From contig JBGCFR010000038.1 of the NCBI GenBank assembly GCA_045107045.1, positions 8,566-72,565 of the forward strand: a DNA stretch of 64,000 nucleotides. Reading direction: 5' to 3'. The stretch comes from Putridiphycobacter sp045107045. GTDB taxonomy: Bacteria; Bacteroidota; Bacteroidia; Flavobacteriales_D; Crocinitomicaceae. The translations under genes and the position numbers were made by a program. The notes beneath the pieces are model-generated. The model made no database searches, was not told the DNA's origin, and saw only the letters and a program-made list of their open reading frames with translations. Within the stretch, counting starts at the first letter, position 1, and each line of letters begins with the position of its first letter. Below are positions 26,007-35,296 of the stretch, piece after piece.

Positions 26007-26881
26007 TTCTTAATTTTTTTAGCCCATCGATACCAAAAAGGCAAATTATTTAGTTCATAATGATAATACACTCTATCAATAGCGCCAAATTTACGATAAA
26101 AATCACCTACATTTTTAATATTTGACCCACCAAAATCTAAATCAGAAAATCCTGACTCATATTGGCGAATTGCATAATCAACAAGTCCAAACATGGCACC
26201 ATTCTTTTTTGCTTGCTCAGTTGCTGCACCCTTAAGATAAGTAATAGTAGATTGATGCTTAAAAAAGAAACCTGCTCCAACTACATTTCCATTCTCATGA
26301 ACTGCAATACAGTCCGCCTTTTGTAAAGCTTGAGCTTTGATCATTAGTGATTTTAATTTAGCAATATTTTCAGGACTAAATTCCTTAATTTTTGGCACTA
26401 AAGTATCCTCAATCAATTTAAAAAAAGTGCTTAAATCTGATATCATTTTGAATTCAAATTTTGAGTTAGCCTTTTTTATCAATCGTTTAGCATTAGTTGA
26501 ATATCCATTAGAAACATCAACTTCAAAAGGCAATTTTTGATGAAATCTCTCCAATGGCTCTAATTCAGCATGTCTGCTTTCTAAACGCAAATCAACTTTT
26601 TTAGCTAGTGATTGAAGCTGAGACAATACTTCTTCAAAAGGAACTGGTGCACCAACCACTTTGAATTCTCTAGTAAAAATAGGCTGAATAATTTGCACAA
26701 CACCAAATTTAGTCACTTTTGTAACTGGGAATCCTGACTCATACTCTCCCCAAATCATGGCTTCCCAATTTGGAGATACTACATCAAGATACCATGAGGA
26801 TAAAAAGAGGCTGTTCTCGGTCTGATCAACCAACTCGTCCCATTTCTGCTTATCAATTTCTTTATGTGTATAAATTTTAAT
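26003..26881 (-). CDS. FemAB/GNAT-like acyltransferase, probable non-AUG start
   Basis: A roughly 292-residue protein of the FemAB-like/GNAT fold common in Bacteroidota and without a known substrate. The C-terminal half carries GNVVGAGFFFKHQSTITYLKGAA and the conserved YESGFSDLDFGGSNIKNVGDFYRKFGA. The N-terminus KWDELVDQ...SSWYLDVVSPNWEA is family-typical and continues upstream of the first formal start (TTG 26831-26833). Reading back, there is no ATG, GTG or other TTG before the stop at 26891-26893. A TATATTTG box at 26896-26903 puts the transcript start just before an ATT codon at 26879-26881, so ATT is the proposed start. It overlaps the SDR gene by four bases. Confidence 0.7.
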   Translation of the reverse strand: MKIYTHKEIDKQKWDELVDQTENSLFLSSWYLDVVSPNWEAMIWGEYESGFPVTKVTKFGVVQIIQPIFTREFKVVGAPVPFEEVLSQLQSLAKKVDLRLESRHAELEPLERFHQKLPFEVDVSNGYSTNAKRLIKKANSKFEFKMISDLSTFFKLIEDTLVPKIKEFSPENIAKLKSLMIKAQALQKADCIAVHENGNVVGAGFFFKHQSTITYLKGAATEQAKKNGAMFGLVDYAIRQYESGFSDLDFGGSNIKNVGDFYRKFGAIDRVYYHYELNNLPFWYRWAKKIKK

Positions 26882-26895
26882 ATCCTGATTTTAGA

Positions 26896-26903
26896 CAAAT
26901 ATA
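26896..26903 (-). promoter_or_regulatory. Putative -7 box (TATATTTG) of the FemAB-like/SDR pair
   Basis: A minus-strand TAnnTTTG match lies 14 bases before the proposed ATT start. A TTG (26919-26921) lies 15 bases further upstream and could serve as a -33 element. Confidence 0.5.
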
Positions 26904-26923
26904 ACGGATAAGATGAATCAATT

Positions 26924-27526
26924 TTAATTTGATCTATATTTATCATTCAGGCCCTCACCTCTTAAAACCATTGGTGTAATTTTTTCTATTCTTTTCAATT
27001 TCGTTTTCTCTTGTTTGGCCTCTGCTATATAATTTGCATACTCAACCCGTTTCGCTTTAGAAAACAGATTGAATGCTGTACTGAACGACTTGACACTATC
27101 TAATGCAAACTGTAATTCTTCAGGAACAATAAGCTCTCTTCCTCGAACAATTTTAATTTTCTTTCCTGCCTTTTGATTTTCAATGGACTCAAGCACATAG
27201 CTTGATATCAAATCTGCTTGATTTTCTATTTCATTAACATTTGAAAATCGCCATTGTCTCATCCCTTTTGTACTTTTCTCATTTGCATTAAAAAGCACAT
27301 TATTGGCATCCGTTAAAAACACACCTTGATGAAACCAGATTCCAACATATTCTTTATAAGCTGCTAAACCAATAATATTTTCTCCTTGGTATGTATATGC
27401 TGGCATACTCCATTTGAGACATTCCTCCAATGGGGCTGTTAAAATTATTTCACGTAGCAAAAATAATGCTTCACTCCAATTAGATTTGGATTCAAAATAA
27501 TCACCTACAGAATCAAAACTTTCCAT
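26924..27526 (-). CDS. YdeI/OmpD-associated family protein
   Basis: A 200-residue protein with the arrangement of YdeI-like proteins. The N-terminal DUF1801-like fold of about 115 residues carries ECLKWSMPAYTYQGENIIGLAAYKEYVGIWFHQG. A C-terminal basic region (LFSKAKRVEYANYIAEAKQEKTKLKRIEKI) resembles the bacteriocin-protection (OmdA) domain. The function is unknown; a stress or envelope role is proposed for relatives. It is cytoplasmic, with no signal peptide. A TAAATTTG box ends only four bases before its ATG. Confidence 0.75.
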   Translation of the reverse strand: MESFDSVGDYFESKSNWSEALFLLREIILTAPLEECLKWSMPAYTYQGENIIGLAAYKEYVGIWFHQGVFLTDANNVLFNANEKSTKGMRQWRFSNVNEIENQADLISSYVLESIENQKAGKKIKIVRGRELIVPEELQFALDSVKSFSTAFNLFSKAKRVEYANYIAEAKQEKTKLKRIEKITPMVLRGEGLNDKYRSN

Positions 27527-27530
27527 AAGT

Positions 27531-27538
27531 CAAATTTA
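27531..27538 (-). promoter_or_regulatory. TAAATTTG immediately before the YdeI-like gene
   Basis: A minus-strand match to the -7 consensus ends four bases before the ATG. If used, it would give a leaderless or nearly leaderless transcript. It may also be a chance match inside the ABC-F/YdeI transcript. Confidence 0.35.
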
Positions 27539-27548
27539 ATAAAATCAA

Positions 27549-29168
27549 TTAATATAATGCCTCAGCTTGTTCTTGAACCTTACTATCCGCAAGGTAAGTG
27601 TCGTACGACATTAATTTATCAAGATAACCATTTGGTGTGATTTCGATAATTCTATTCGCTACAGTTTGAACAAACTCATGATCGTGAGAAGTAAACAATA
27701 CAGTTCCTGGGAATTTAATCAAAGCATTATTAAATGCTTGAATAGACTCTAAATCAAGGTGATTAGTTGGCTCATCTAGGAGAAGTAAGTTTCCCTTACC
27801 CAACATTTGTCTTGACAGCATACATCTTACTTTTTCACCACCTGAAAGAACATTAGACTTTTTTAAGGCTTCTTCACCCGAAAACAACATTTTACCTAAA
27901 AATCCTCGAAGGTACACCTCTTCTTTTTCTTCATCAGTTTCAGCATACTGCCGCAACCAATCGATCAATGATAAACCATCACTAAAGAACTTTGCGTTTT
28001 CATTAGGCAGATGGGTTGGTTTAATTGTAGTACCAAATTCAAATGTACCACTGTCTTGTTTTTCCTCACTAATGAGAATGTTAAATAGAGAAGTGATGGC
28101 TAGACTGTTTCTTGAAATAAAAGCAATTTTATCGCCTTTCGATACATTAATATTCAGTTCGCTGAACAATGCTTGTCCATCCACCATTTTTGTCAAGCCA
28201 TCAACATGCAAAATTTGATCTCCTGCTTCTCTTTCTTGCTCAAAAATAATTCCAGGATATTTTCTTGAAGAAGGGCTAATATCTTCTAATTTTAACTTTT
28301 CTAATAATTTTCTTCTACCAGTAGCCTGCTTCGACTTTGATGCATTTGCACTAAACCTAGAAATAAAGTCTTGTAATTCTTTTCGCTTAGCATCCATTTT
28401 CTTATTTTGATCGGCCATTTGACGGGAAGCGAGCTGTGATGATTGATACCAAAAAGAATAATTACCAGAAAATAAATTAATTTTCCCATAGTCAATATCA
28501 CAAATATGAGTACAAACTGTATCTAAAAAATGTCTATCGTGTGACACTACTATGACAAGGTTTTTAAAATCAAGCAAAAAATCCTCTAACCATGAAATAG
28601 TTTTAATATCAAGATCGTTGGTCGGTTCATCTAATACTAAAATATCCGGGTTACCAAATATAGCCTGCCCTAATAACACCCTAACTTTTAATTCACCTGG
28701 AATATCTGATAAAAGGGTATAATGTAAATCTTCTTTAATGCCCAGATTACTCAAAATTGTTGCTGCATCTGTTTCTGCATTCCAACCATCCATTTCCGCA
28801 AATTCAGCTTCCAATTCAGATGCTTTCATACCATCTGCCTCACTAAAATCTGGTTTAGCATATAAAGCATCTTTTTCCTGAATGATACGCCACAAATCCT
28901 TATGACCCATCATGACAGTATTGAGAACTGAAAATTCATCAAACTCATGGTGATCCTGACTAAGCACAGCCATTCTTCTTCCAGCTTCAATAGATATATT
29001 TCCAGCGTTTGGGTCCTGATCACCAGTTAAAACTTTAAGGAAAGTAGATTTACCAGCGCCATTGGCACCGATAACACCATAACAATTACCAGTTACAAAT
29101 TTTAAATTTACTTCGTCAAAAAGAACTTTTTTACCGAATTGAAGGGATAGGTTATTGACTGAAATCAT
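27549..29168 (-). CDS. ABC-F family ATPase (YbiT/EttA-like)
   Basis: A 539-residue soluble protein with two ABC ATPase domains and no membrane segment, as in ABC-F proteins that act on ribosomes. Domain 1 has Walker A GANGAGKST and Walker B ILVLDEPTNDLD. The linker of about 80 residues (KKMDAKRKELQDFISRFSANASKSKQATGRRKLL) matches the ABC-F P-site loop. Domain 2 has signature LSGGEKVRCML and LLLDEPTNHLD. The first signature is degenerate (DIPGELKVRVLL rather than LSGGQ), and domain 2 lacks a clear Walker A lysine loop (ISRNSLA), as seen in the YbiT subgroup. An antibiotic-resistance role is not indicated. Confidence 0.85.
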   Translation of the reverse strand: MISVNNLSLQFGKKVLFDEVNLKFVTGNCYGVIGANGAGKSTFLKVLTGDQDPNAGNISIEAGRRMAVLSQDHHEFDEFSVLNTVMMGHKDLWRIIQEKDALYAKPDFSEADGMKASELEAEFAEMDGWNAETDAATILSNLGIKEDLHYTLLSDIPGELKVRVLLGQAIFGNPDILVLDEPTNDLDIKTISWLEDFLLDFKNLVIVVSHDRHFLDTVCTHICDIDYGKINLFSGNYSFWYQSSQLASRQMADQNKKMDAKRKELQDFISRFSANASKSKQATGRRKLLEKLKLEDISPSSRKYPGIIFEQEREAGDQILHVDGLTKMVDGQALFSELNINVSKGDKIAFISRNSLAITSLFNILISEEKQDSGTFEFGTTIKPTHLPNENAKFFSDGLSLIDWLRQYAETDEEKEEVYLRGFLGKMLFSGEEALKKSNVLSGGEKVRCMLSRQMLGKGNLLLLDEPTNHLDLESIQAFNNALIKFPGTVLFTSHDHEFVQTVANRIIEITPNGYLDKLMSYDTYLADSKVQEQAEALY

Positions 29169-29193
29169 GATATTATATGCATTTTTAGAATGG

Positions 29194-29201
29194 CAAAAAT
29201 A
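29194..29201 (-). promoter_or_regulatory. Putative -7 box (TATTTTTG) for the ABC-F gene
   Basis: A minus-strand TAnnTTTG match lies 25 bases before the ATG. Confidence 0.45.
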
Positions 29202-29240
29202 GTCATTTTTTTTATTTCTAAAAATACTTTCTTAAAGTAA

Positions 29241-31634
29241 CTAATCCTTATCAGTATAATCTGAATAAGCATCTCCGTAGCCGTAGCCATAATTGTATCC
29301 GTAATTGTAATTGTATTTGTACGAATACTTGGAATAGTAGTATTGGAATTTTGATCTTCTTACGCCATTCAACACCATTCCCACATCAATATCATCATGT
29401 TTTTCAAGCAATGATTCTATTGTGCGTACACCTTTGTGTTTAATGTACTTGGTATTAACAACAACCACAAATATATCCAAATACTTAACCAGTTCAATTG
29501 CATCATTGAGCAAGCCAAATGGTGGTGTATCAACAATAATATAGTCGTAGCGCTCCTCCAATTGTGCAAATAAGTCGGTCATTTTAGATTTCAAGACAAT
29601 TTCAGATGGATTTGGAGGGATTGGACCTGCAGTGATTACATCTAAATTATCATATAATTTTTCATGAATAATATCATCTAAAGTGTCATTACCAATTAGA
29701 AAACTAGAAATTCCCTTTTTATTTTCAAGATCGAAGGTTTTATGAATTTTTGGTTTATGTAAATCAAAATCAACAATCACTACTTTCTTATCACTCATAG
29801 CTAATAAACTCGCAATATTAGTTGATGTGAATGTTTTACCTTCCCCAGGGAAGAATGATGATACCGATATTTTTCTAGCTTTAGAAGTGTCTTCAAAATC
29901 TCCAAGGTAAGATAGGTTTATCCTTAGTGTTCTAAAGCTTTCCGTAATTTGAGCTTTCGGCTTTTTAGTCACAATTAGCTTAGACTCCTTTTCTTTTACA
30001 AATGGCAAACCTCCTATAACTGATAAGCTAGTAATTTCATTTAATTCATTTACATTTTGAATTTTTTCAAAAAGCAACTTTCTCATTAATGCAATAAACA
30101 GGGCCACAAATATCCCACCAAGGAAAAACATTCTCACAATTTTGGTCTTATTTGGTTTTACTACACCCAATTGCGACGCTGACTCAACTAATCGGACTTG
30201 AGGTATAATACCTGCTCTAGCAATTAATGAATTTGTTTTCTTTTCAAGCAAAAACAAGTACATCTTATTATTTACATCTAACTCTCGTTTAATGTTACTC
30301 ACCCCTTGTTCTGATACGGGGATTTTTTTGATGCTACTTTTATTACTATTAATGTATTCATTAAGTGTTGCAATCTCCTTGTCAACTGCAGACTCTAGAT
30401 TGGAAATGTAAACTAATAAATCCTTTTTCAAACTATTAATCTCTTCCTTTTTCGCTTTGATATTTTCATTGTCAACAACTTGTGAAGCCGATCGACCTTT
30501 CAATTCTAATTGCAATTCGTATACCCTTCTAATGGTTTGTGTAATATAAACATCAGTGACAAGGGCATCAAAAGTAGGGGGTAAAAAGTTTTCATCATTT
30601 AAATTTAAAATATAAGCTTCTAATGTTTTAAGGGAAGCTTGTTTTTGCTGAAGGACTCGTTTTTGCCCAGTACTTTCAACATATCTTTGGAAATAATCAT
30701 CTTCCTCTTTAGGTAAATTTAGAATAGAGTTTTTATCTTTAAACCCTAGTAACTCAAATTCTTTCCCTTTAATAAAGGTGCTTATTGTATCAATTTGTTT
30801 TTCAATATTCGCAACTGTATTTTCATTAACTTCAAGCTGCAATTTTTTCGAGTAATCAATGTATACTGATGTTAAAGTATCAAGAAACATTTTGGCTCTT
30901 TCTCCAATCTCATCCATTACTCTCACTTCAAGAATACTTGTGTACTCAACATTCTCAATATCCATACTTGATCTATATTTTTGAATCAAATACTCTTTTG
31001 AATGAAATATCATTTCATAATCTTCATCCTTAATACTCTCAACATTTTCATCAGTGAAACTATAATTTGGAATCAAATTGATTGTAAAATCATTCGATAT
31101 TATCGGCTCATTAAATGACCCTTTAATCACTTCTTTTTCTTCATTCTTTGGGATGGCTATTTCAAACGTTTTTTTGTCTAAAACTTTAACCTTAATTGGT
31201 TTTTCTTGAAGAAATTTATTAATTAGTTTGACGTCTGCCTTAAATGGTAAAGTTTTAAATGCCTCAACCTTTCTGACTCTTGAAACATAAAAATATGATG
31301 TAGAAACATTCATTCTATCCACTATTTCACCAATTAAATCTCGCGACTTCATGATTCGCATTTGATTCTGGGCGTCCATGTAAACACCATATGCTCCTAA
31401 CCCTTTATAAATTTGATCCTGATAGTCATAGGTATCACTTGACTTAAGCAATAGTTGTACTTTTGCACCGTAAATATTGGTTAGTCTATATGTATATATA
31501 TAGCCAATAACATAAGCCAAAATTGGTACTATAATTATGATTGCAATGTTTTTTAACAGTAAGCGCCAAACAAAAACCAAGTCTTTGGTTTCAAATAATT
31601 TTTGCTTATTTTCAGTCAGTTTTGGCGTAGCCAT
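29241..31634 (-). CDS. wzc: Wzc-type polysaccharide co-polymerase / tyrosine autokinase
   Basis: A 797-residue inner membrane protein controlling capsule or exopolysaccharide chain length and export. Membrane helices lie near 30-48 and 500-517, flanking a large periplasmic Wzz-type region with long coiled coils. The cytoplasmic BY-kinase domain has Walker A PGEGKT (596-601), Walker A' VVIVDFD (618-624) and Walker B YDYIIVDTPP. The last 35 residues hold 14 tyrosines, the autophosphorylation cluster. No Wzb phosphatase or Wza exporter is adjacent. The glycan genes of 41-60 kb are the likely clients. A -33/-7 promoter pair lies upstream. Confidence 0.95.
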   Translation of the reverse strand: MATPKLTENKQKLFETKDLVFVWRLLLKNIAIIIIVPILAYVIGYIYTYRLTNIYGAKVQLLLKSSDTYDYQDQIYKGLGAYGVYMDAQNQMRIMKSRDLIGEIVDRMNVSTSYFYVSRVRKVEAFKTLPFKADVKLINKFLQEKPIKVKVLDKKTFEIAIPKNEEKEVIKGSFNEPIISNDFTINLIPNYSFTDENVESIKDEDYEMIFHSKEYLIQKYRSSMDIENVEYTSILEVRVMDEIGERAKMFLDTLTSVYIDYSKKLQLEVNENTVANIEKQIDTISTFIKGKEFELLGFKDKNSILNLPKEEDDYFQRYVESTGQKRVLQQKQASLKTLEAYILNLNDENFLPPTFDALVTDVYITQTIRRVYELQLELKGRSASQVVDNENIKAKKEEINSLKKDLLVYISNLESAVDKEIATLNEYINSNKSSIKKIPVSEQGVSNIKRELDVNNKMYLFLLEKKTNSLIARAGIIPQVRLVESASQLGVVKPNKTKIVRMFFLGGIFVALFIALMRKLLFEKIQNVNELNEITSLSVIGGLPFVKEKESKLIVTKKPKAQITESFRTLRINLSYLGDFEDTSKARKISVSSFFPGEGKTFTSTNIASLLAMSDKKVVIVDFDLHKPKIHKTFDLENKKGISSFLIGNDTLDDIIHEKLYDNLDVITAGPIPPNPSEIVLKSKMTDLFAQLEERYDYIIVDTPPFGLLNDAIELVKYLDIFVVVVNTKYIKHKGVRTIESLLEKHDDIDVGMVLNGVRRSKFQYYYSKYSYKYNYNYGYNYGYGYGDAYSDYTDKD

Positions 31635-31653
31635 ACCCTATTTTTTTAACCCA

Positions 31654-31681
31654 CAAAGGTAAGGTTTTTAATTCAATTCAA
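31654..31681 (-). promoter_or_regulatory. Promoter of wzc: -33 TTG and -7 TACCTTTG
   Basis: On the minus strand, TTG (31679-31681) is followed after 17 bases by TACCTTTG (31654-31661) and then TGGG, 19 bases before the wzc ATG. This is the best two-part Bacteroidota promoter in the window. Confidence 0.65.
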
Positions 31682-31806
31682 TTAATCTTACTCATAATTA
31701 ACTATTTTGTTTCAGAAATTTTGAGAATTGAAACTTTAAATTGTCTTCCTTCATGAATTAGTATTAATTTTATCATATTGGAGCATCAAGGTTAATGAGT
31801 AATTAA

Positions 31807-31814
31807 TAAATTTG
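31807..31814 (+). promoter_or_regulatory. Putative -7 box (TAAATTTG) for glyA
   Basis: A TAnnTTTG match lies 18 bases before the glyA ATG. No riboswitch-like structure is seen in the 198-base gap. Confidence 0.5.
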
Positions 31815-31832
31815 TATCTATAATTCAAGAAA

Positions 31833-33104
31833 ATGAAAGACCAGGAAATTTTAGACTTAATTGATCAAGAACAAGATCGCCAAACAAAAGGGATTGAACT
31901 TATTGCTTCTGAAAACTTTACAAGTCAAGCTGTAATGGATGCAATGGGTTCTGTACTAACTAATAAATATGCCGAAGGTCTTCCAAATAAACGATATTAT
32001 GGTGGATGTGAGATTGTTGATAAAGTTGAGTTATTAGCAATTGATAGGTTAAAGCGTTTATATAATATTTCATGGGCAAATGTTCAACCACATTCTGGTT
32101 CGCAAGCAAATGCAGCGGTTATGTTAGCATGTCTCAAGCCTGAAGATAAAATATTAGGATTCGACCTATCTCATGGCGGGCACCTCACTCACGGCTCTCC
32201 AGTTAATTTTTCTGGAAAGTTATATGAAAATACCTTTTACGGTGTAGAAGCAGAAACTGGTATGGTTGATTACGAAAAACTTGGTGCTATAGCAAGAAAG
32301 GAGCAACCAAAAATGATTATACTTGGCGCTTCGGCCTATTCAAGAGATTGGAATTATGAAGCGGTAAGGACGATAGCTGATGAAATTGGAGCTATTATTC
32401 TGGCTGACATCTCTCATCCGGCTGGCTTAATTGCGGCTAAGCTTTTGAATGATCCTTTTGACCACTGTCATATTGTAACATCAACCACACATAAAACGCT
32501 TAGAGGGCCAAGAGGAGGAATTATTATGATGCGACATGATTTTAAAAACCCTTGGGGTATTAAAACCCCAAAAGGTGAATTGAGAAAAATGAGTGCATTA
32601 CTAGATTCTGGCGTTTTTCCTGGTTCTCAAGGCGGGCCATTAGAACATGTTATTGCAGCTAAAGCTATTGCTTTTGGAGAAGCCTTAAAACCAGAATTTG
32701 TATTATATCAAAAAAAGGTAATCGAAAATGCACAAACTTTAGCTGATGGATTAGTTGAATTAGATTATAAAATTATTTCAGGAGGAACTGATAATCATTC
32801 AATGTTAATTGATTTAAGGTCAAAAAATATAACAGGTAAGGCAGCTGAAATTGCCTTAGGTAAAGCTGGAATTACTGTCAATAAAAATATGGTTCCGTTT
32901 GATGATAAATCACCTTTTGTCACATCCGGTATTAGAATTGGAACCCCTGCCATCACAACAAGAGGTCTTGAAAAAAACCATATAAAGAAAATTGTATCAT
33001 TTATTGACACCGCTATCCGAAATGCTGATAATGAAGACTCGCTTATCAACATAAAAAAAGAAGTAAATGAATTTATGGTTGAATTCCCATTATATAACTG
33101 GTAA
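31833..33104 (+). CDS. glyA: Serine hydroxymethyltransferase
   Basis: GlyA interconverts serine and glycine, loading the one-carbon unit onto tetrahydrofolate, with PLP. The 423-residue protein carries the signature TSTTHKTLRGPRGG with Schiff-base Lys221. Near the N-terminus are the folate/PLP residues of IELIASENFTS, and HSGSQANAAV follows at about 87-96. DSGVFPGSQGGPLEH is also present. The length is at the short end of the bacterial range. It converges on bshC with five bases between the stops, leaving no room for a terminator. Confidence 0.96.
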   Translation: MKDQEILDLIDQEQDRQTKGIELIASENFTSQAVMDAMGSVLTNKYAEGLPNKRYYGGCEIVDKVELLAIDRLKRLYNISWANVQPHSGSQANAAVMLACLKPEDKILGFDLSHGGHLTHGSPVNFSGKLYENTFYGVEAETGMVDYEKLGAIARKEQPKMIILGASAYSRDWNYEAVRTIADEIGAIILADISHPAGLIAAKLLNDPFDHCHIVTSTTHKTLRGPRGGIIMMRHDFKNPWGIKTPKGELRKMSALLDSGVFPGSQGGPLEHVIAAKAIAFGEALKPEFVLYQKKVIENAQTLADGLVELDYKIISGGTDNHSMLIDLRSKNITGKAAEIALGKAGITVNKNMVPFDDKSPFVTSGIRIGTPAITTRGLEKNHIKKIVSFIDTAIRNADNEDSLINIKKEVNEFMVEFPLYNW

Positions 33105-33109
33105 TTTCA

Positions 33110-34702
33110 TTAAATATCTAAAACTTGGATGACAGCTTTTGTTGTCATTCTTTTTTTAAGTTCAGTTTTGATGTTGTCTACAAAATTTGGAATATGGATG
33201 TAACTCAAGTAATTTTCGTGCCGTTCTTGAAATCCCCCATTGGGATAAAGCCTATCCTGCAATCGTCTTAATTGCTTTATCGTTTTTTCCTGATTCTTTT
33301 TTTCAGATGCAATGAATTTTTTTTCCATTTTATCCAATTGGTTATCCATACGTTGAAATTCAGACTCTATAAATGTTGTTGCATTCTTATCAACCAAAAG
33401 TGCTTTTTCAAGCACAGCTGATTTTATCAATTGAAGCTCATTTTTCTGATCATTTAAACTCAACTCAACAGTTTGCGTTTTCTTAAGGAAATCTTTAATT
33501 AAAAAATCTATATCTTGCTTTAGATCCAAAATTGAATAGCCAAAATTATCCATTTGATTTTTCATTTTTTCATCAACCACTAAAACTGACTCTCTTACTT
33601 TTAATAATGGAAACTGAATACCGAAGCCTTCAAAAGCATATTTTAACTGCAACCAATATGCTATTTCACCTCCTCCGCCAATATAGGTTATATTTGGCAA
33701 AACCAATTCCTGATAAACTGGTCTTAATAGTGCGTTTGGAGAAAAACGTTCAGGAAACTCATCTAATAAATCAATCAAAGATTTCTCATCATAAACTTGG
33801 TTTTTTATCAAAAATTTATCCTCTTTTTTTTCTATTCTAATTCTTTCACCTTTGGGCTCGATATAAAATAAATTTAACTCTCGTACATATACTTGATTAT
33901 GAAATCCATTTACACTTAATGCAGTATTAATGTCACTAACGTATTTGTAAATCATTTGATTCTTAATCTCACTTCTAGCAATATCTGTAAACTCTTGTTT
34001 TAACTGTTTATCATCTCCATCAATTATTACAAGTCCATATTCTCCAAATAATGAATTAATCATACTCCGGTTCGCAGACGCTAAATCAGAGTTATTTGAA
34101 TATACTTTCAAAAAATTACTTACTTTCAATTTCAGTTCTTCATTACTAAATTTTTCAAGCACTGCTTCAACAAATTTAGATGACGGATTCAGTTCAATTC
34201 TTCCTACTACAGAATTATTAACACTTTCATGCTCCCAATCTATTTTAGTGCCAAATAAATTTATATGATTTATTTCCTGAAAATCATGATCTTCCGTCGC
34301 CATCCAAAATATTGGAATATAATAATTTTCTGATTGTGAATTGTTCAGTTTCTCAGTCCAGTTAATAACCTCCAATATTTTATATAGAGTATATAGAGGT
34401 CCTGTTGCCATATTCAATTGGTGACCTGTAGTAATTGTAAAAGCATTTGACTTTTTAAGTTCAGAAATATTCGCCTTCGATTTTGCAGACAATTTAATAT
34501 TGCTGTTTTGTTTATTTAAAACGTCAAAAAGCAAGTTCCTTTTCTCTTCAGAGAATTGTCTTTCACTAGCACGGTTTGCAATATTTTCATCAGAAAAAAA
34601 AGAACCAGAAAACTTATTAATAGATGGTTCCTCATTAATTAAAGACCTTACTAATAAAGATGAAGCGTTAAATTCATCAAAAGAAAACTGTTGATTATTC
34701 AT
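33110..34702 (-). CDS. bshC: BshC, bacillithiol biosynthesis cysteine-adding enzyme
   Basis: BshC adds cysteine to GlcN-malate in the last step of bacillithiol synthesis. The ~530-residue protein shows TTGHQLNMATGPLYTLYKI, the IPIFWMATEDHDFQEINH block and PNITYIGGGGEIAYWLQL, all typical of the family, with a C-terminal coiled coil (about 430-500). The frame is open a further 31 codons upstream, but that stretch contains the TATTTTTG promoter box and has no family similarity, so ATG at 34702 is chosen. bshA and bshB are not in this window, though the phylum commonly scatters them. Confidence 0.9.
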   Translation of the reverse strand: MNNQQFSFDEFNASSLLVRSLINEEPSINKFSGSFFSDENIANRASERQFSEEKRNLLFDVLNKQNSNIKLSAKSKANISELKKSNAFTITTGHQLNMATGPLYTLYKILEVINWTEKLNNSQSENYYIPIFWMATEDHDFQEINHINLFGTKIDWEHESVNNSVVGRIELNPSSKFVEAVLEKFSNEELKLKVSNFLKVYSNNSDLASANRSMINSLFGEYGLVIIDGDDKQLKQEFTDIARSEIKNQMIYKYVSDINTALSVNGFHNQVYVRELNLFYIEPKGERIRIEKKEDKFLIKNQVYDEKSLIDLLDEFPERFSPNALLRPVYQELVLPNITYIGGGGEIAYWLQLKYAFEGFGIQFPLLKVRESVLVVDEKMKNQMDNFGYSILDLKQDIDFLIKDFLKKTQTVELSLNDQKNELQLIKSAVLEKALLVDKNATTFIESEFQRMDNQLDKMEKKFIASEKKNQEKTIKQLRRLQDRLYPNGGFQERHENYLSYIHIPNFVDNIKTELKKRMTTKAVIQVLDI

Positions 34703-34707
34703 ACCCA

Positions 34708-34715
34708 CAAAAATA
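34708..34715 (-). promoter_or_regulatory. Putative -7 box (TATTTTTG) for bshC
   Basis: A minus-strand TAnnTTTG match, followed by TGGGT and then the ATG at 34702. The leader would be a few bases at most. Confidence 0.5.
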
Positions 34716-34859
34716 CTATAAAATATAAGTTCAGTTAGTTGTTGTTTTAATTTTATTATCACAATGCTATCTGACCATTTTATCAAAAAAATCAAGCTTT
34801 CAAATCATATTTATTAGAGGTATTCATATTATATTTATTAATCTTGCAAAAAAAAATAA

Positions 34860-35291
34860 ATGAAAGCAATAATAACAACAAGTAAAGGAAAAATGGAAGC
34901 AGAATTGTATGCAACCGAAACACCAATAACGGTAAATAATTTTACAAAATTAGCTAAAGATGGATTCTATGATGGATTAACTTTCCATAGAGTACTCCCT
35001 GATTTTGTGATTCAAGGTGGTTGTCCAGATGGAACTGGAGCTGGAGGACCCGGCTATAGTATAGAATGTGAAGTAACTGCTGAAAATCAATTTCATGATC
35101 GTGGAGTACTTTCAATGGCACACGCTGGCAGAAACACTGGTGGTAGTCAGTTTTTTGTTTGCCATAGTAGAAACAATACTTCGCACTTAGATGGAAACCA
35201 TACTTGTTTTGGAAAAGTAATTGACGGGGTTGACATTATTGATGATATAAGAGAAGGTGATTTAATCGAAAAAATAGAAATTGTTGATTAA
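34860..35291 (+). CDS. Cyclophilin-type peptidyl-prolyl isomerase
   Basis: A 143-residue single-domain cyclophilin that speeds cis-trans isomerisation of prolyl bonds during folding. The active-site block FHRVLPDFVIQGGCPDGTGAGGPGY, the substrate-binding SMAHAGRNTGGSQFFVCH and the HLDGNHTCFGKV segments are intact. There is no signal peptide, so it is cytoplasmic. A near-consensus TAATCTTG lies 13 bases upstream. It starts a two-gene unit with the PlsC-like gene six bases later. Confidence 0.93.
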   Translation: MKAIITTSKGKMEAELYATETPITVNNFTKLAKDGFYDGLTFHRVLPDFVIQGGCPDGTGAGGPGYSIECEVTAENQFHDRGVLSMAHAGRNTGGSQFFVCHSRNNTSHLDGNHTCFGKVIDGVDIIDDIREGDLIEKIEIVD

Positions 35292-35296
35292 GCTTC

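Noticed and set aside
31635..31832. Possible riboswitch upstream of glyA
   Set aside because: No glycine-riboswitch-like or other recognised structured motif is present in this gap.
34703..34795. 31-residue N-terminal extension of BshC
   Set aside because: It would translate through the -7 box and does not resemble BshC N-termini.
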